Notes under the pieces: model-generated
Told to the model about the DNA's origin: nothing
What the model saw: the letters and a program-made list of their open reading frames with translations, nothing else
The model's database searches: none
Program-made: the position numbers and the translations under genes
Assembly: GCA_964636865.1 (NCBI GenBank)
Contig: CAZWVJ010000002.1
Location: 1 to 64,000 of the forward strand
Length of the DNA stretch: 64,000 nucleotides
Direction of reading: 5' to 3'
DNA from: B1SED10-75 sp964636865
Lineage (GTDB): Bacteria > Bacillota > Dethiobacteria > DTU022 > PWGO01
Shown here: positions 27,440 to 36,089 of the stretch, piece after piece
Position numbering within the stretch: position 1 is the first letter of the stretch
Layout: the number at the start of each line of letters is the position of its first letter

Positions 27440-27763
27440 TTACAGGTGTTTATCCACCTGCGAAGCAATATTCTGCTTTGGTTGAGCGCCCATTATACTA
27501 TCTACCTCTTCCCCGTTTTTAAAAATTTTGAGGGTGGGAATACTCATTACCTCGAATTGAGAAGCCAGATCATTGTTCTCATCAACATTAATTTTTACAA
27601 CTTTCAATCGATCGCCGTAATCTTTCGCCAATTCTTCCAGTGACTTTGCCACCATACTGCACGGGCCGCACCAGGGAGCCCAAAAGTCAACCAGCACCGG
27701 TTTATCCGCATTTAGAACTTCCGTTTCAAAATTACTCTCATTTACTTCTTGAATTTCACTCAA
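27440..27763 (-). CDS. trxA: Thioredoxin
   Basis: A 107-residue classical thioredoxin with the active site WAPWCGPC and the cis-proline in MSIPTLKIF. It reduces protein disulfides in the cytoplasm. The start is TTG 27763 with GGAGGTGAT upstream. It sits 118 bases after the CooC-like gene in the same direction and may be read with the dehydratase operon or by its own promoter. Confidence 0.97.
   Translation of the reverse strand: MSEIQEVNESNFETEVLNADKPVLVDFWAPWCGPCSMVAKSLEELAKDYGDRLKVVKINVDENNDLASQFEVMSIPTLKIFKNGEEVDSIMGAQPKQNIASQVDKHL
27443..27460 (-). terminator. Weak hairpin over the thioredoxin stop
   Basis: CAGGTG and CACCTG form a 6-bp stem with a 6-base loop at the very end of the thioredoxin gene. 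The following sequence on the minus strand is AT-rich but lacks a clean T run, so termination is only possible. Confidence 0.3.
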
Positions 27764-27880
27764 AACAGATCACCTCCATCTCTTAATAAAGTTTTTTGAA
27801 CAGTTTTTTATATTATACCTTAAAAGTTTTTTTAATCAAACCAGTAATCCTTTGCCCTAAGCTAAAAAAAAACAGTTTTT

Positions 27881-28627
27881 TTATTCATGTAACCGAGCAA
27901 AAATTGAACGAGATGCTTGAAGGGCCGGAGTTTCGGGAAAATGCAAAAATGACCTTGCATTACAGTCGAAATCATTTACATTTAGATCTTCCGGTATCCA
28001 CCCCAACAATGGAAGATCAAGTGATTGCTCTACACGGGAAACCTCTTTTTCTTCCTTAACCCGGTTCAAGACCAATCCCACGGCGTGATCTTTAATATTT
28101 TTTGCGCCCACGTCTCTAATAGTTTTGGCTACATGCAAACCTTTGGCAGAAAGATCGGAGACCAACATAAGAAAATCAATCCTTTCCATCACCCGGCGAT
28201 TTAACTGTTCTACGCCCGCTTCCGCATCGATTATGATATAATCAAAGTGGGAAACAAGCATTTGAATAGCCTCACGTAAAAAAGTGTTTACCTGGCAATA
28301 GCAGCCATCTTCCTCCGGCCTGCCTACAGCCAAAAAAGCCAAATTTTGGTGCTCTGTAAGAGATTCCATGAGCTGATAATCAATGGAAGCAGCCAGGTTC
28401 GATGGATCTGCAGTCCGCTCTTGGCTGCAAGCAATAATTTCTTCACGTAAATCATTAACCGTTTTTTTGATGGGAAGGGAAGTAGCCTGAGACAAACCTG
28501 CGCCGGGATCGGCATCAATGGCCAAACCCTTTATGTTATTGTGTTCAAGTAACAACTTGCACATCAATGCCGCAATAGTAGTTTTACCCACTCCACCTTT
28601 ACCACAAACAGCTATCGCTTTGTTCAT
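27881..28627 (-). CDS. CooC/AcsF-type nickel-enzyme maturation ATPase
   Basis: A 248-residue MinD/ArsA-like P-loop ATPase. The deviant Walker A motif is CGKGGVGKTT at residues 8-17, with DADPGAGLSQA and IIDAEAGVEQLNRR as the switch regions. CooC and AcsF proteins of this type load nickel into CO dehydrogenase and acetyl-CoA synthase. The gene overlaps the stop of an upstream gene whose product resembles part of acetyl-CoA synthase. No CO dehydrogenase is seen in the window. A role in assembling the adjacent dehydratase system is the alternative. Confidence 0.85.
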   Translation of the reverse strand: MNKAIAVCGKGGVGKTTIAALMCKLLLEHNNIKGLAIDADPGAGLSQATSLPIKKTVNDLREEIIACSQERTADPSNLAASIDYQLMESLTEHQNLAFLAVGRPEEDGCYCQVNTFLREAIQMLVSHFDYIIIDAEAGVEQLNRRVMERIDFLMLVSDLSAKGLHVAKTIRDVGAKNIKDHAVGLVLNRVKEEKEVSRVEQSLDLPLLGWIPEDLNVNDFDCNARSFLHFPETPALQASRSIFARLHE

Positions 28628-29340
28628 GCCTGCCCCCGTTCCTTTAATAATTTCTGTCGAATTTCTTGCAAACTTTCTACCTCTTCACAAACTTCCCTGT
28701 AGTCACAGGTTTCACAATCAAAAATCATCTCTTCATACATTTTTTGCATGGCCTCCAAAATATTTTGTACTTTTTTGGCCTCGGGTAACAACATTTCCAA
28801 TTCCTCTGCCGTGGTCACAAAAATTACCTCAGCGCTTTGTATCCAGGATTGACTTTTAAAATTTTGCAGCAAGGTAGAACCATACCTGAATAGGTCAAAC
28901 CCCTCTTCCACAGCTTCATTACTCAAGCGGCACCATATTCTTTGCCTATCCGGCCAAAGCCTTGTAGAAACTCCCTCCAGGCGAGTATCAAATATAACAT
29001 CCATTATATCTCTATAAGTATTGTATTCATCTTCAAATTCCCCGCCCACCAAGATTATCTGCGCAAAAGGCATTTTTGCTGGAACGGCATCCATTAACTT
29101 CGGTCCCACGATACTTATAGAATCGCGGCAAAGCATATCTAATTCCTTCGTCCACAAAACCATAAACAGGGAACCTTTTTCCCCTCCTAATTCCACAGCG
29201 GTATCTTCTTGAAGCACCAAAGAACGGCTCTGCGGCCAAGCTGCGGCAGGATCATACATATATTCTAATAAAAGTCCCCGTTTACGGGCATTTTCTCGGT
29301 AAAAGTTCAATTTTTTCAGCGGTTCGGTAAAAAGCCCCAA
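28624..29340 (-). CDS. Protein resembling an acetyl-CoA synthase (AcsB/CdhC) internal domain
   Basis: A 238-residue soluble protein. The stretch IILVGGEFEDEYNTYRDIMD, then VSTRLWPDRQRIWCRLSNEA, and the C-terminal DCETCDYREVCEEVESL (C-x2-C-x5-C) recall, from memory, the non-catalytic middle part of the CO dehydrogenase/acetyl-CoA synthase beta subunit. The A-cluster domain of that enzyme is absent, so it cannot be an acetyl-CoA synthase by itself. The start is TTG 29340, with GGAGG lying in the end of the upstream activase gene; its stop overlaps the CooC-like ATG. Tight coupling to a CooC ATPase supports a link with metal-site assembly. Function unknown. Confidence 0.5.
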   Translation of the reverse strand: MGLFTEPLKKLNFYRENARKRGLLLEYMYDPAAAWPQSRSLVLQEDTAVELGGEKGSLFMVLWTKELDMLCRDSISIVGPKLMDAVPAKMPFAQIILVGGEFEDEYNTYRDIMDVIFDTRLEGVSTRLWPDRQRIWCRLSNEAVEEGFDLFRYGSTLLQNFKSQSWIQSAEVIFVTTAEELEMLLPEAKKVQNILEAMQKMYEEMIFDCETCDYREVCEEVESLQEIRQKLLKERGQA

Positions 29341-29342
29341 TA

Positions 29343-30116
29343 TTATTCCTCCATCTGCCCCAGGAGGGAAGCCCCATAAGCTACTGCCAGCCGAGGATCA
29401 ATAGGAAAAGGATAATAATTGCCCTGAAGGCGTTTCTCCAGGACATTTACCACAGCGCTAATGCGTCCTACCCCACCGGTTACAGTATAATTATTTGTGG
29501 TTCCAAAACGAAGCGCCTGAGAAACCACAATACGGGCTACGGCTTCGCATACCGCTGCAATTAAGTCGGGTACAGCTTCGCCCTGGTTTACATAAGAAAC
29601 AATTTCACTTTCCGCAAATACAGCGCATTGAGTGCTTACCGGTATAGTTTTCTGCGCTTTACCCGCAATTTCATCAAGATCATTCATATTAACACCCAGG
29701 GCTGAGCTGATTACCTCAATAAACCGCCCCGAACCGGAAGCACATTTATCGTTGTGCATGAAGTTCGCCACTTCACCTTCCGCATCACTAATAACAGTGG
29801 TAATGCTTTGTCCACCCACATCTACGGCTAATTCGCTCTCAGGCAGCAGATGACGGCTGGCCATAGCGATACAGACCACGGTATCTTCACTAAAATCGGC
29901 CTGTTCCACCAGATCTTCCCCCTGCCCGGCACTTACGCAAATCTCTATATTCTGCCTGGAAACTCCTCCCCGGGAGGCCACTTCATTTATAAAGTCCTCT
30001 ATTTCCCCGGAAATATTACCGGTAGTTTCCCGCATTGCCGAAGCCAGCATTTGGTCATCATCTAAAAGTACCGCTTTAGTAAAAAGGCTGCCCACATCTA
30101 TACCTAAAGATATCAT
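29343..30116 (-). CDS. BadF/BadG/BcrA/BcrD-type ATPase activase (second copy)
   Basis: A 257-residue member of the ASKHA ATPases that activate 2-hydroxyacyl-CoA dehydratases and benzoyl-CoA reductases by ATP-driven one-electron transfer. It has the phosphate motif GIDVGSLFTKAVL, the first cluster-binding Cys in NDKCASGSGRFIEV, the second in STQCAVFAESEI and the adenosine motif TGGVGRISAVVN. The start overlaps the stop of the other activase gene by four bases. The two differ clearly, so a heterodimer like BcrA-BcrD is likely. Confidence 0.9.
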   Translation of the reverse strand: MISLGIDVGSLFTKAVLLDDDQMLASAMRETTGNISGEIEDFINEVASRGGVSRQNIEICVSAGQGEDLVEQADFSEDTVVCIAMASRHLLPESELAVDVGGQSITTVISDAEGEVANFMHNDKCASGSGRFIEVISSALGVNMNDLDEIAGKAQKTIPVSTQCAVFAESEIVSYVNQGEAVPDLIAAVCEAVARIVVSQALRFGTTNNYTVTGGVGRISAVVNVLEKRLQGNYYPFPIDPRLAVAYGASLLGQMEE

Positions 30117-30910
30117 AAGGACTTCACCTCCCCCAACTTCCGCGCAAACAAAGCTGCTCCCAGCGCCCCTACAATTTGCGTATCCGCTTTATAGGATACC
30201 ATGCGGGTTTGCATTAATTTCTCCAATTCTTTTCGCACCGCCGAGTTTTTAGCAACCCCACCGCTCATGGTTATTTCCTTTTCTATTCCTACCCGGCGCA
30301 CCAAGGCCATTACGCGTTCAGCCATGGCATAATTTATGCCAGCAGCCACATCCGCGAAGCCGGCTCCTCTCTGCAGATAATGATGTACCTCAGTTTCACA
30401 AAAAATACTACAACGGCTGCTCATTTCCACTGCCTGGCGGGATTTTGAAGACAGAGGGGCCAGCTCATCCACAGAAACTCCCAGCGTTTTACTCATTACA
30501 TCAAGAAAACGCCCGGTTCCGGCAGCGCATTTATCATTCATTACAAAGTTAACCAGTTCACCGTTTTCATCTACTTTGATTACCTTTGCATCCTGCCCCC
30601 CAATGTCTATTATAGTCCTTACCTGCGGCAAGAGCCAATGAGCGCCCTTGCCGTGACAGGAAATCTCACTCATGTTTTCTCCCGACAACCCCTCTTTCTG
30701 GACCTGTTCCCGTCCATAACCTGTACTTACACAGAAAGCAAGATCTTTTAGAGAAAGGCCCTTTTCTTTTAGCGCTTCCTCTAAAACTGTAGCCGCAGAA
30801 TCTACCGGCCTTGGCTTCACCCGCATACTGTAATTGCAATAAATAACATTGTCTTTAATAACCACCGCCTGTGCCGATAAAGAACCTACATCAACTCCTG
30901 CATATAACAT
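30113..30910 (-). CDS. BadF/BadG/BcrA/BcrD-type ATPase activase (first copy)
   Basis: A 265-residue activase. Motifs are AGVDVGSLSAQAVVI, IDIGGQDAKVIKV, NDKCAAGTGRFLDVMSKTLG with the first cluster Cys, SSRCSIFCETEVHHYL with the second, and SGGVAKNSAVRKEL. It closely resembles HgdC/FldI/BcrD. A [4Fe-4S] cluster bridging the dimer would pass a low-potential electron to the dehydratase-type subunits encoded just upstream. The gene follows the larger dehydratase-type subunit by about 55 bases. Confidence 0.92.
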   Translation of the reverse strand: MLYAGVDVGSLSAQAVVIKDNVIYCNYSMRVKPRPVDSAATVLEEALKEKGLSLKDLAFCVSTGYGREQVQKEGLSGENMSEISCHGKGAHWLLPQVRTIIDIGGQDAKVIKVDENGELVNFVMNDKCAAGTGRFLDVMSKTLGVSVDELAPLSSKSRQAVEMSSRCSIFCETEVHHYLQRGAGFADVAAGINYAMAERVMALVRRVGIEKEITMSGGVAKNSAVRKELEKLMQTRMVSYKADTQIVGALGAALFARKLGEVKSL

Positions 30911-30965
30911 CTACTATATCAACCTCCATCAATAATTATTGTCAATAAACCGGCCCCTGTGAAAA

Positions 30966-32378
30966 TTAAGACTTTTTGCGCCTGCGGCGGCCTCGTTTTT
31001 TGATTACCACGTTGTTTACAAACTGTTCAATTTCCTCCTGGATAACGCTCATGGGGGTCATATTTTTCATCCAAGAATCTCCCTGCAAGCCCAAAGTAGG
31101 AATGCCGGTCCTTTTGAGCACTTCATTGCGGGCAATAGAAAAAACACTCCAGGTTTGTTTGCATGAATGATGACCGCAATAAATTGCCCCGTTAATATCA
31201 AGTTCTTTAATCACATGGATGATATCTTCTACCCACTGAGCGGACATGGAAGATGCCCCCATCTGCCTGGTCATAACATTGTTCCAGGCACTTTTAATCA
31301 TTCCGTCCAATATGGATTCCCTGGTGGAAAGATCCAGCGGTTCCGGAAATGCCAGCTGCAGCATATCACCCATATTGCTTATTCTTTTCTTTTCCATCCA
31401 GTCATAAAAATTAATAAAATCAAAATAATAACTGAGGTATATCCAGACTACCCGCGCTGCTTCTCCACGATCCCCGTAATCTTCACTTTCATAATTGCGT
31501 ATAGCTACTTGCAGGCAATCTTCCAAAGTCCTAATAGCTTCATCCCGCCCCCACATGGAAAAACGGGAAGCACAAACAAAAAGGGAAAATATGCCCGGCA
31601 CAGGGCAGGGCACTTGTTTTTTCATTTCCCATATATCATAGTATAACTCGGTGCAGCGGTTAGCTTTTTCGGCTACAGCCCTCAAATTCTCTTCTTTAAG
31701 CTCTTCTCCGGCCAATTGTTCCAACTGTGAGATCATCTTATAATAATTCTTCTTAAAAAATTCAAAACCGCGGGCGGTATCATCCGTTGGTTTTTCCAAA
31801 GGAATTTGGGGCAGGCCCAGCAAGGCAGAAACAAATTCATGGGTTTTAGAATTGACATCACAACTGCCCACACAACCCGAAATAATGGCGTCAGGATCAA
31901 AATCAATGCCTGTAAGGGTTGAGCCCAGGTCAATGGTATTGGCAGAGCAGAGATGGTCGGGCAAGCCCAAACCCATGGCATATTCCCAGTATCTTTCACC
32001 CTGGCCTTCCAACGCCACTACCCCTAAGGTGGTTAAAACTTCGGTGGTAATCGGTGCAAGATTGTCAAAAGCATGGATAATCTCCGGGGGAAAATTAAAT
32101 GGCACAAGTATCACTTTTTTACCATTTTTTTTGGCGTTCCGGGTTTCCTCCAACGCTGTAGTAAGCATATTTAAGAACGTAAGGGAAGCCTTTTGGATAG
32201 AAGGCTTTAATAAGGCTTGCATACTATTGGCGCTATCCGGGGGAAGTACTTTTAATAAACCCTCTAATTCGTTTTCACTTAACTGAGGGGGAAGCTTTTT
32301 TAAAATTTCAAACAGCCCGTAAACCCGATCAAACAAACCTTCATTGGGAAGCATTTTTGTGTTTTCCATATTATTCAC
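30966..32378 (-). CDS. 2-hydroxyacyl-CoA dehydratase/benzoyl-CoA reductase type subunit (large)
   Basis: A 470-residue protein of the HgdA/HgdB/BcrB/BcrC fold. Candidate [4Fe-4S] ligands are the cysteines in DHLCSANT, SGCVGSCDVNSK and YCGHHSCKQTWS; the GHHSCKQ segment is a typical third-ligand region. The C-terminus is a Lys/Arg-rich tail (KKRGRRRRKKS), which is unusual. Members catalyse radical dehydration of 2-hydroxyacyl-CoAs or ATP-dependent reduction of the benzoyl-CoA ring. The size is close to BcrB. Its start overlaps the stop of the smaller subunit gene by four bases. Confidence 0.88.
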   Translation of the reverse strand: MNNMENTKMLPNEGLFDRVYGLFEILKKLPPQLSENELEGLLKVLPPDSANSMQALLKPSIQKASLTFLNMLTTALEETRNAKKNGKKVILVPFNFPPEIIHAFDNLAPITTEVLTTLGVVALEGQGERYWEYAMGLGLPDHLCSANTIDLGSTLTGIDFDPDAIISGCVGSCDVNSKTHEFVSALLGLPQIPLEKPTDDTARGFEFFKKNYYKMISQLEQLAGEELKEENLRAVAEKANRCTELYYDIWEMKKQVPCPVPGIFSLFVCASRFSMWGRDEAIRTLEDCLQVAIRNYESEDYGDRGEAARVVWIYLSYYFDFINFYDWMEKKRISNMGDMLQLAFPEPLDLSTRESILDGMIKSAWNNVMTRQMGASSMSAQWVEDIIHVIKELDINGAIYCGHHSCKQTWSVFSIARNEVLKRTGIPTLGLQGDSWMKNMTPMSVIQEEIEQFVNNVVIKKRGRRRRKKS

Positions 32379-33484
32379 CTCTTTAGCCTTTCCAAAAAAG
32401 CCTGCACTCTAGTCTTCAAGCGTCCTATATCAGCCTCCGCGCCGTATTCCTTTTCTAAAAGCAGGACCGGTATACCCTCTTTTTCCAAATCTAACCTTAT
32501 TTGGACATTTTCAATGCCGTGCAGATCACAAAACTTATTATGAAAAAGGACCGCCCCTTCTGCTCCGGATTTTTGGATCATGTCCTTTATAAAAAATTTG
32601 CGGCTCTCATAGTCCATAAACATACGCGGGCACAATAAATTGTTTAAATACATTTCCACTAACCTAAGCAGAGAATTATCCGCTGATGCTTTCCGCCGGA
32701 AAAGCCTTCCTCCGAAGCAAAACGAGTCCGCAACCATAATTCCCCCTAGCTCTTCCAGGGCAGTTATGAGTTCCACTTCATCGGTAGCCGCCCCACCCAT
32801 AAAAATTCTGGCCCGGGGCTTCAGCGGCTTTCTTTTCCTGATAACTTCTAAATATTCATCCAGCAAACGGCTGTAGTCAGCAGGAGGCATAGAACCTTCC
32901 GCCACTGTCAAAGACATTATTTCACTTCCCGGCACCCTTATATCCTTCTCCCATCTGCTCTCATAAATTTGTCTCAACTTTTCTGTTATTTGATCCTGCA
33001 TCTTAATGGAAGCCTGCAAATTTTCTTCATTTATAATCACATCAAAGTGTTTTTCCAAAGCTTCCACAAGCATTTCCAGCTCGCCCCTAAACCACTCCAT
33101 AGAATCCTCATCCACAAGATGGGGCACCCTGATATAGTGAAAAAAAGAACGGGGAGTCGCATACTGCCAGTTCTCAAACATTCCCCGCAGGTGATCGCAC
33201 CCGTTAGTTTCTACCAGACCATCCAAAAAGTCGTAAGTGCCATCTAGCCCCAGTTGCAGGCACGAACGGCAAAATCCACAATTAAAACGCGAAAGATGGG
33301 CATCGGCCATTTCTGTTTCCGTAGTAGATAAGGCTTTAATTCGGTAAGGAAATATTCCCGCAGCATCAAATATTTCGCGGGGAGTAGATAGGCAAGCATA
33401 GCCTATAATTTTTTGTCCGTCTTCCCGAGCTTTCCTCACATAAGAGTTTTCTATGACGCTAACCAGTTCGTTCAACTCATCCAT
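32375..33484 (-). CDS. 2-hydroxyacyl-CoA dehydratase/benzoyl-CoA reductase type subunit (small)
   Basis: A 369-residue partner subunit. It begins with the family feature IGYACLSTPREIFDAAGIFP, then carries cysteines in FNCGFCRSC, NGCDHLRG and HNKFCDLHGIE and the signature RIFMGGAATDEVELI. The length is close to BcrC. With the 470-residue subunit and two activases it makes the full four-subunit composition of class I benzoyl-CoA reductases, though the 2-hydroxyacyl-CoA dehydratase alternative cannot be excluded. It is the first gene of the enzyme set, about 55 bases after a helical-repeat protein gene. Confidence 0.88.
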   Translation of the reverse strand: MDELNELVSVIENSYVRKAREDGQKIIGYACLSTPREIFDAAGIFPYRIKALSTTETEMADAHLSRFNCGFCRSCLQLGLDGTYDFLDGLVETNGCDHLRGMFENWQYATPRSFFHYIRVPHLVDEDSMEWFRGELEMLVEALEKHFDVIINEENLQASIKMQDQITEKLRQIYESRWEKDIRVPGSEIMSLTVAEGSMPPADYSRLLDEYLEVIRKRKPLKPRARIFMGGAATDEVELITALEELGGIMVADSFCFGGRLFRRKASADNSLLRLVEMYLNNLLCPRMFMDYESRKFFIKDMIQKSGAEGAVLFHNKFCDLHGIENVQIRLDLEKEGIPVLLLEKEYGAEADIGRLKTRVQAFLERLKR

Positions 33485-33539
33485 GTTTTATTTCGCCTCC
33501 CTCTTTTGCTTTGCCCCGAGATTGAATAGGGAAATATGC

Positions 33540-35348
33540 TTACTTACGTTTTCCCGATCTAAAAGCTCCTATTACAGCTCCCTTGAAAACGGAATAAATA
33601 ATACTCATTAACCCCTGAGCCAATTGGGGATTATTTGCTATAACATTCTGGAATTGTTTCGAACTATTGGTGACTGCCCGGGACAATTCTTCTTGATCAA
33701 GATTTTTTAAGTAAAGTTCCAGGTTCTGCTGCACTTTGTGAGGTTCCTTTTCTAATTTGCGATTATATGAAACCAGGAGTGAATTGGTCATTCGTCCGAT
33801 GTAGTCAGGACGTAAATAATCATCTAATTCCTCATTGACCATAAAAGCATATCCCTGCTGATAAATCTGCCGGGTAAGTTTCTGTATTTCATCTTTGTCC
33901 AGGTCATTATAAAGAGATTCGATTACATGCTGCAACAAATGAGGATTTTCCGCCATCATCCTGTTGGCGAAACCTATTAACGCGTTAACAAGGCTGGCAA
34001 GCTCTTTAATGACACCTTTTTCTTCCAATTCCCGCCCCAATTGCTGATAAGTCTCGGGGGGAAGATCATCCAAAGTGTGCACAAAATAAATAAGGCCTCT
34101 CAAATTAGCATTAAACCCGGCATAGACGGCCGGAAATACATCTTCCAGCAAGTCTGGCCTTTCCGCCAAAGTATCTGCCGTTACCATGAGGACAACCTCC
34201 ATATCTTCCATAACAGCCTGTAGCGCCCCGGCAACTTCATTTTGATCAAAGTCTTGAAGTACTTTTTCCAGGAAATTTTCCAACACACCTTTAAAGCGTG
34301 GTTCGTTTTTTCCAAGGATCATGTTTCCTTCATGAAGTTGGTTAATTAACCTGCTTAATCCATTGGCGATTCCGGCTATTTCCGCAGCTTCCAGGTCATC
34401 AAGCAGGTTGAAAACAGCACTGGCCAGGATCTCGGGAGGAAAATCAACGTGAGAAATAGTGCTGGAAACTCCCTTGAGCAAATTATTGAGCAGCGGAGGC
34501 AAAACATTAACCAGGTTGGCAAAAATAATAGGGTCACTTACAAGAGCACCGCTCACTGCCTCGTAAACAGGATAATTGGCTTCTGCCCGCCTGGTAATTG
34601 CGCTGCGTAATAAACCAAAATCAGTGTGTTTTAAGGTTTCCTCTAAAAAAGCTTTCTTTTTTTTCTGAGCAGCTCGGATGGTCTCCGGATCTTTGCCCGC
34701 TGCTTCCCCCATCCACTTAAACAAGGAATTAACCAATTCCCCCAAAGCTTGAGGATCCAGTTCTTTCTCTTCTCCGAGAGTATCATTTTCACTTTCGCCG
34801 CCATCAAAGCCATCCGCTCCCCCTTCGGCCTTTTCTTCCTGTTCATATAGGGTAGAAAGTTTATCTATTGATCGGGCAGAAAGGCGCATCAGGTTGTTGA
34901 GGGTTTCTTTGGCTCCTGCGCGCAAATGGCGTCGATTTTCCGGATCCTCCCATAAAAGCTTTTCCACCAGAGGCGCATAAGACCGAGGCAAATTTACCAG
35001 CGCTTCCCTATCCAAATTATCCCCCATCTGAGAAATATATTCTCGCAAGAGATGAGGGGGCATATTTTGAAGCTGTATCCCCAGCTCATCTAAAAAGTTT
35101 AGCCAAAAATTTATACCGGAAGGCAGATTGCCCAATAAGCCGAAGGAAAAAGCGGCATCTTCCCATAAAATTGTTCTCGCCATCTCCCGGGGATCTTCTT
35201 TCTCATATTCTCCCTGGCTTAAAGTAATTAAATCTTTAAATGCCGGGGTACGGAGGAGTTCTTTTATAATGCGGGGGGCGGCTCCGGTTTGCGGCGACTC
35301 TTCATTATTTTCGTTTTTAAAATCCTTGTTTTTGAAATCGTCTTCCAT
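33540..35348 (-). CDS. Uncharacterised acidic helical-repeat protein (large paralogue)
   Basis: I do not recognise a family. The 602-residue product is soluble, acidic and almost wholly helical, with no signal, membrane segment, cysteine cluster or nucleotide motif. Residues near 25-140 match the N-terminal part of the product encoded just upstream: ELLRTPAFK, ARTILWEDAAF and EYISQMGDNLDREAL. A degenerate unit of the form hydrophobic-x3-Leu-x2-(Leu/Phe)-Asp-x2-(Glu)-(Leu/Val/Ile) recurs, for example NLLDDLEAAEIAG, KVLQDFDQNEVAG, SLYNDLDKDEIQK and LYLKNLDQEELSR. That suggests an alpha-solenoid scaffold. It ends with a basic tail (FRSGKRK). It lies between acyl-CoA dehydrogenase and reductase-type genes. 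Confidence 0.75.
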   Translation of the reverse strand: MEDDFKNKDFKNENNEESPQTGAAPRIIKELLRTPAFKDLITLSQGEYEKEDPREMARTILWEDAAFSFGLLGNLPSGINFWLNFLDELGIQLQNMPPHLLREYISQMGDNLDREALVNLPRSYAPLVEKLLWEDPENRRHLRAGAKETLNNLMRLSARSIDKLSTLYEQEEKAEGGADGFDGGESENDTLGEEKELDPQALGELVNSLFKWMGEAAGKDPETIRAAQKKKKAFLEETLKHTDFGLLRSAITRRAEANYPVYEAVSGALVSDPIIFANLVNVLPPLLNNLLKGVSSTISHVDFPPEILASAVFNLLDDLEAAEIAGIANGLSRLINQLHEGNMILGKNEPRFKGVLENFLEKVLQDFDQNEVAGALQAVMEDMEVVLMVTADTLAERPDLLEDVFPAVYAGFNANLRGLIYFVHTLDDLPPETYQQLGRELEEKGVIKELASLVNALIGFANRMMAENPHLLQHVIESLYNDLDKDEIQKLTRQIYQQGYAFMVNEELDDYLRPDYIGRMTNSLLVSYNRKLEKEPHKVQQNLELYLKNLDQEELSRAVTNSSKQFQNVIANNPQLAQGLMSIIYSVFKGAVIGAFRSGKRK

Positions 35349-35379
35349 ACTTTCCTTTTCCTCCTCTTACATTAATTTT

Positions 35380-36051
35380 TCAGTCGTTTTCGCTATCAGT
35401 CCCCGGCAAAGAGTCAAAAAATGGTCTGAGGACATAATTAAGAAAATCCGGATTTTCTTTTACTTCTTCCATAAAAGCCTGTGAAAGGCCGTGAATCACT
35501 TTCTGAGTTTCCGAACCCTCCCGGGCAGCTTCTGAAGCCAGCCGACTCATCTGTTGGCGAAGTAATGGCTGCAAAACAGAAAGTAGTAAAGTAGCCGTGT
35601 CTTCTTGCCCTTCAGTAGTCAACCCTTTGTTTACCCGGCTTTTAAAATCTTCAAAGGATTTCTGCACGGGGTCACCGGGGACATTCTGTATGTCCTGCAA
35701 AAGGGCTGCTGCCCTCCCTATGGTAGAACCAAGCTCTTCCGCATCAAATTTATCTAACATCTGAGACATGAAATCAGCCAACACCGGCTTCGGATAATTT
35801 TCTGCCTGGACCACGGCTTCCTTACTGCCCAAAACCAAAGCATTCAGAACATCGGGAGCAACTCCCACCACATCTAAAAAAAACTCTGCATCTTCCCACA
35901 TAAAGGTTCTCACCAGACCGGGCGCCGATTCCGGATCCAGAGAATTAAGCAATACCTTAACTCTGTTTTTGAAACGGGGGGTCCGCAAAAGTTCCCGCAT
36001 TACCCGATCGGCAGCATCAATAGAGCCGGGTTGATAATTTGATTCACTCAT
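35380..36051 (-). CDS. Uncharacterised helical-repeat protein (small paralogue)
   Basis: A 223-residue acidic, helical protein paralogous to the N-terminal part of the 602-residue product downstream. Shared features in the same order are ELLRTPRFK, VRTFMWEDAEF, and DFMSQMLDKFDAEELGS. No known family is recognised. The start is ATG 36051, preceded by AAAGGAAAGG; the frame is open further upstream, but only into the end of the acyl-CoA dehydrogenase gene. It may be a scaffold or an assembly partner for the nearby enzymes; this is inferred only from position. Confidence 0.75.
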   Translation of the reverse strand: MSESNYQPGSIDAADRVMRELLRTPRFKNRVKVLLNSLDPESAPGLVRTFMWEDAEFFLDVVGVAPDVLNALVLGSKEAVVQAENYPKPVLADFMSQMLDKFDAEELGSTIGRAAALLQDIQNVPGDPVQKSFEDFKSRVNKGLTTEGQEDTATLLLSVLQPLLRQQMSRLASEAAREGSETQKVIHGLSQAFMEEVKENPDFLNYVLRPFFDSLPGTDSEND

Positions 36052-36089
36052 AAATTTCCTTTCCTTTCCATGATTATTTCCACAATTAT

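Noticed and set aside
27796..28059. Plus-strand open frame of 87 codons over the end of the CooC-like gene
   Set aside because: It lies antisense to a well-supported ATPase gene, has no ribosome site and no recognisable domain.
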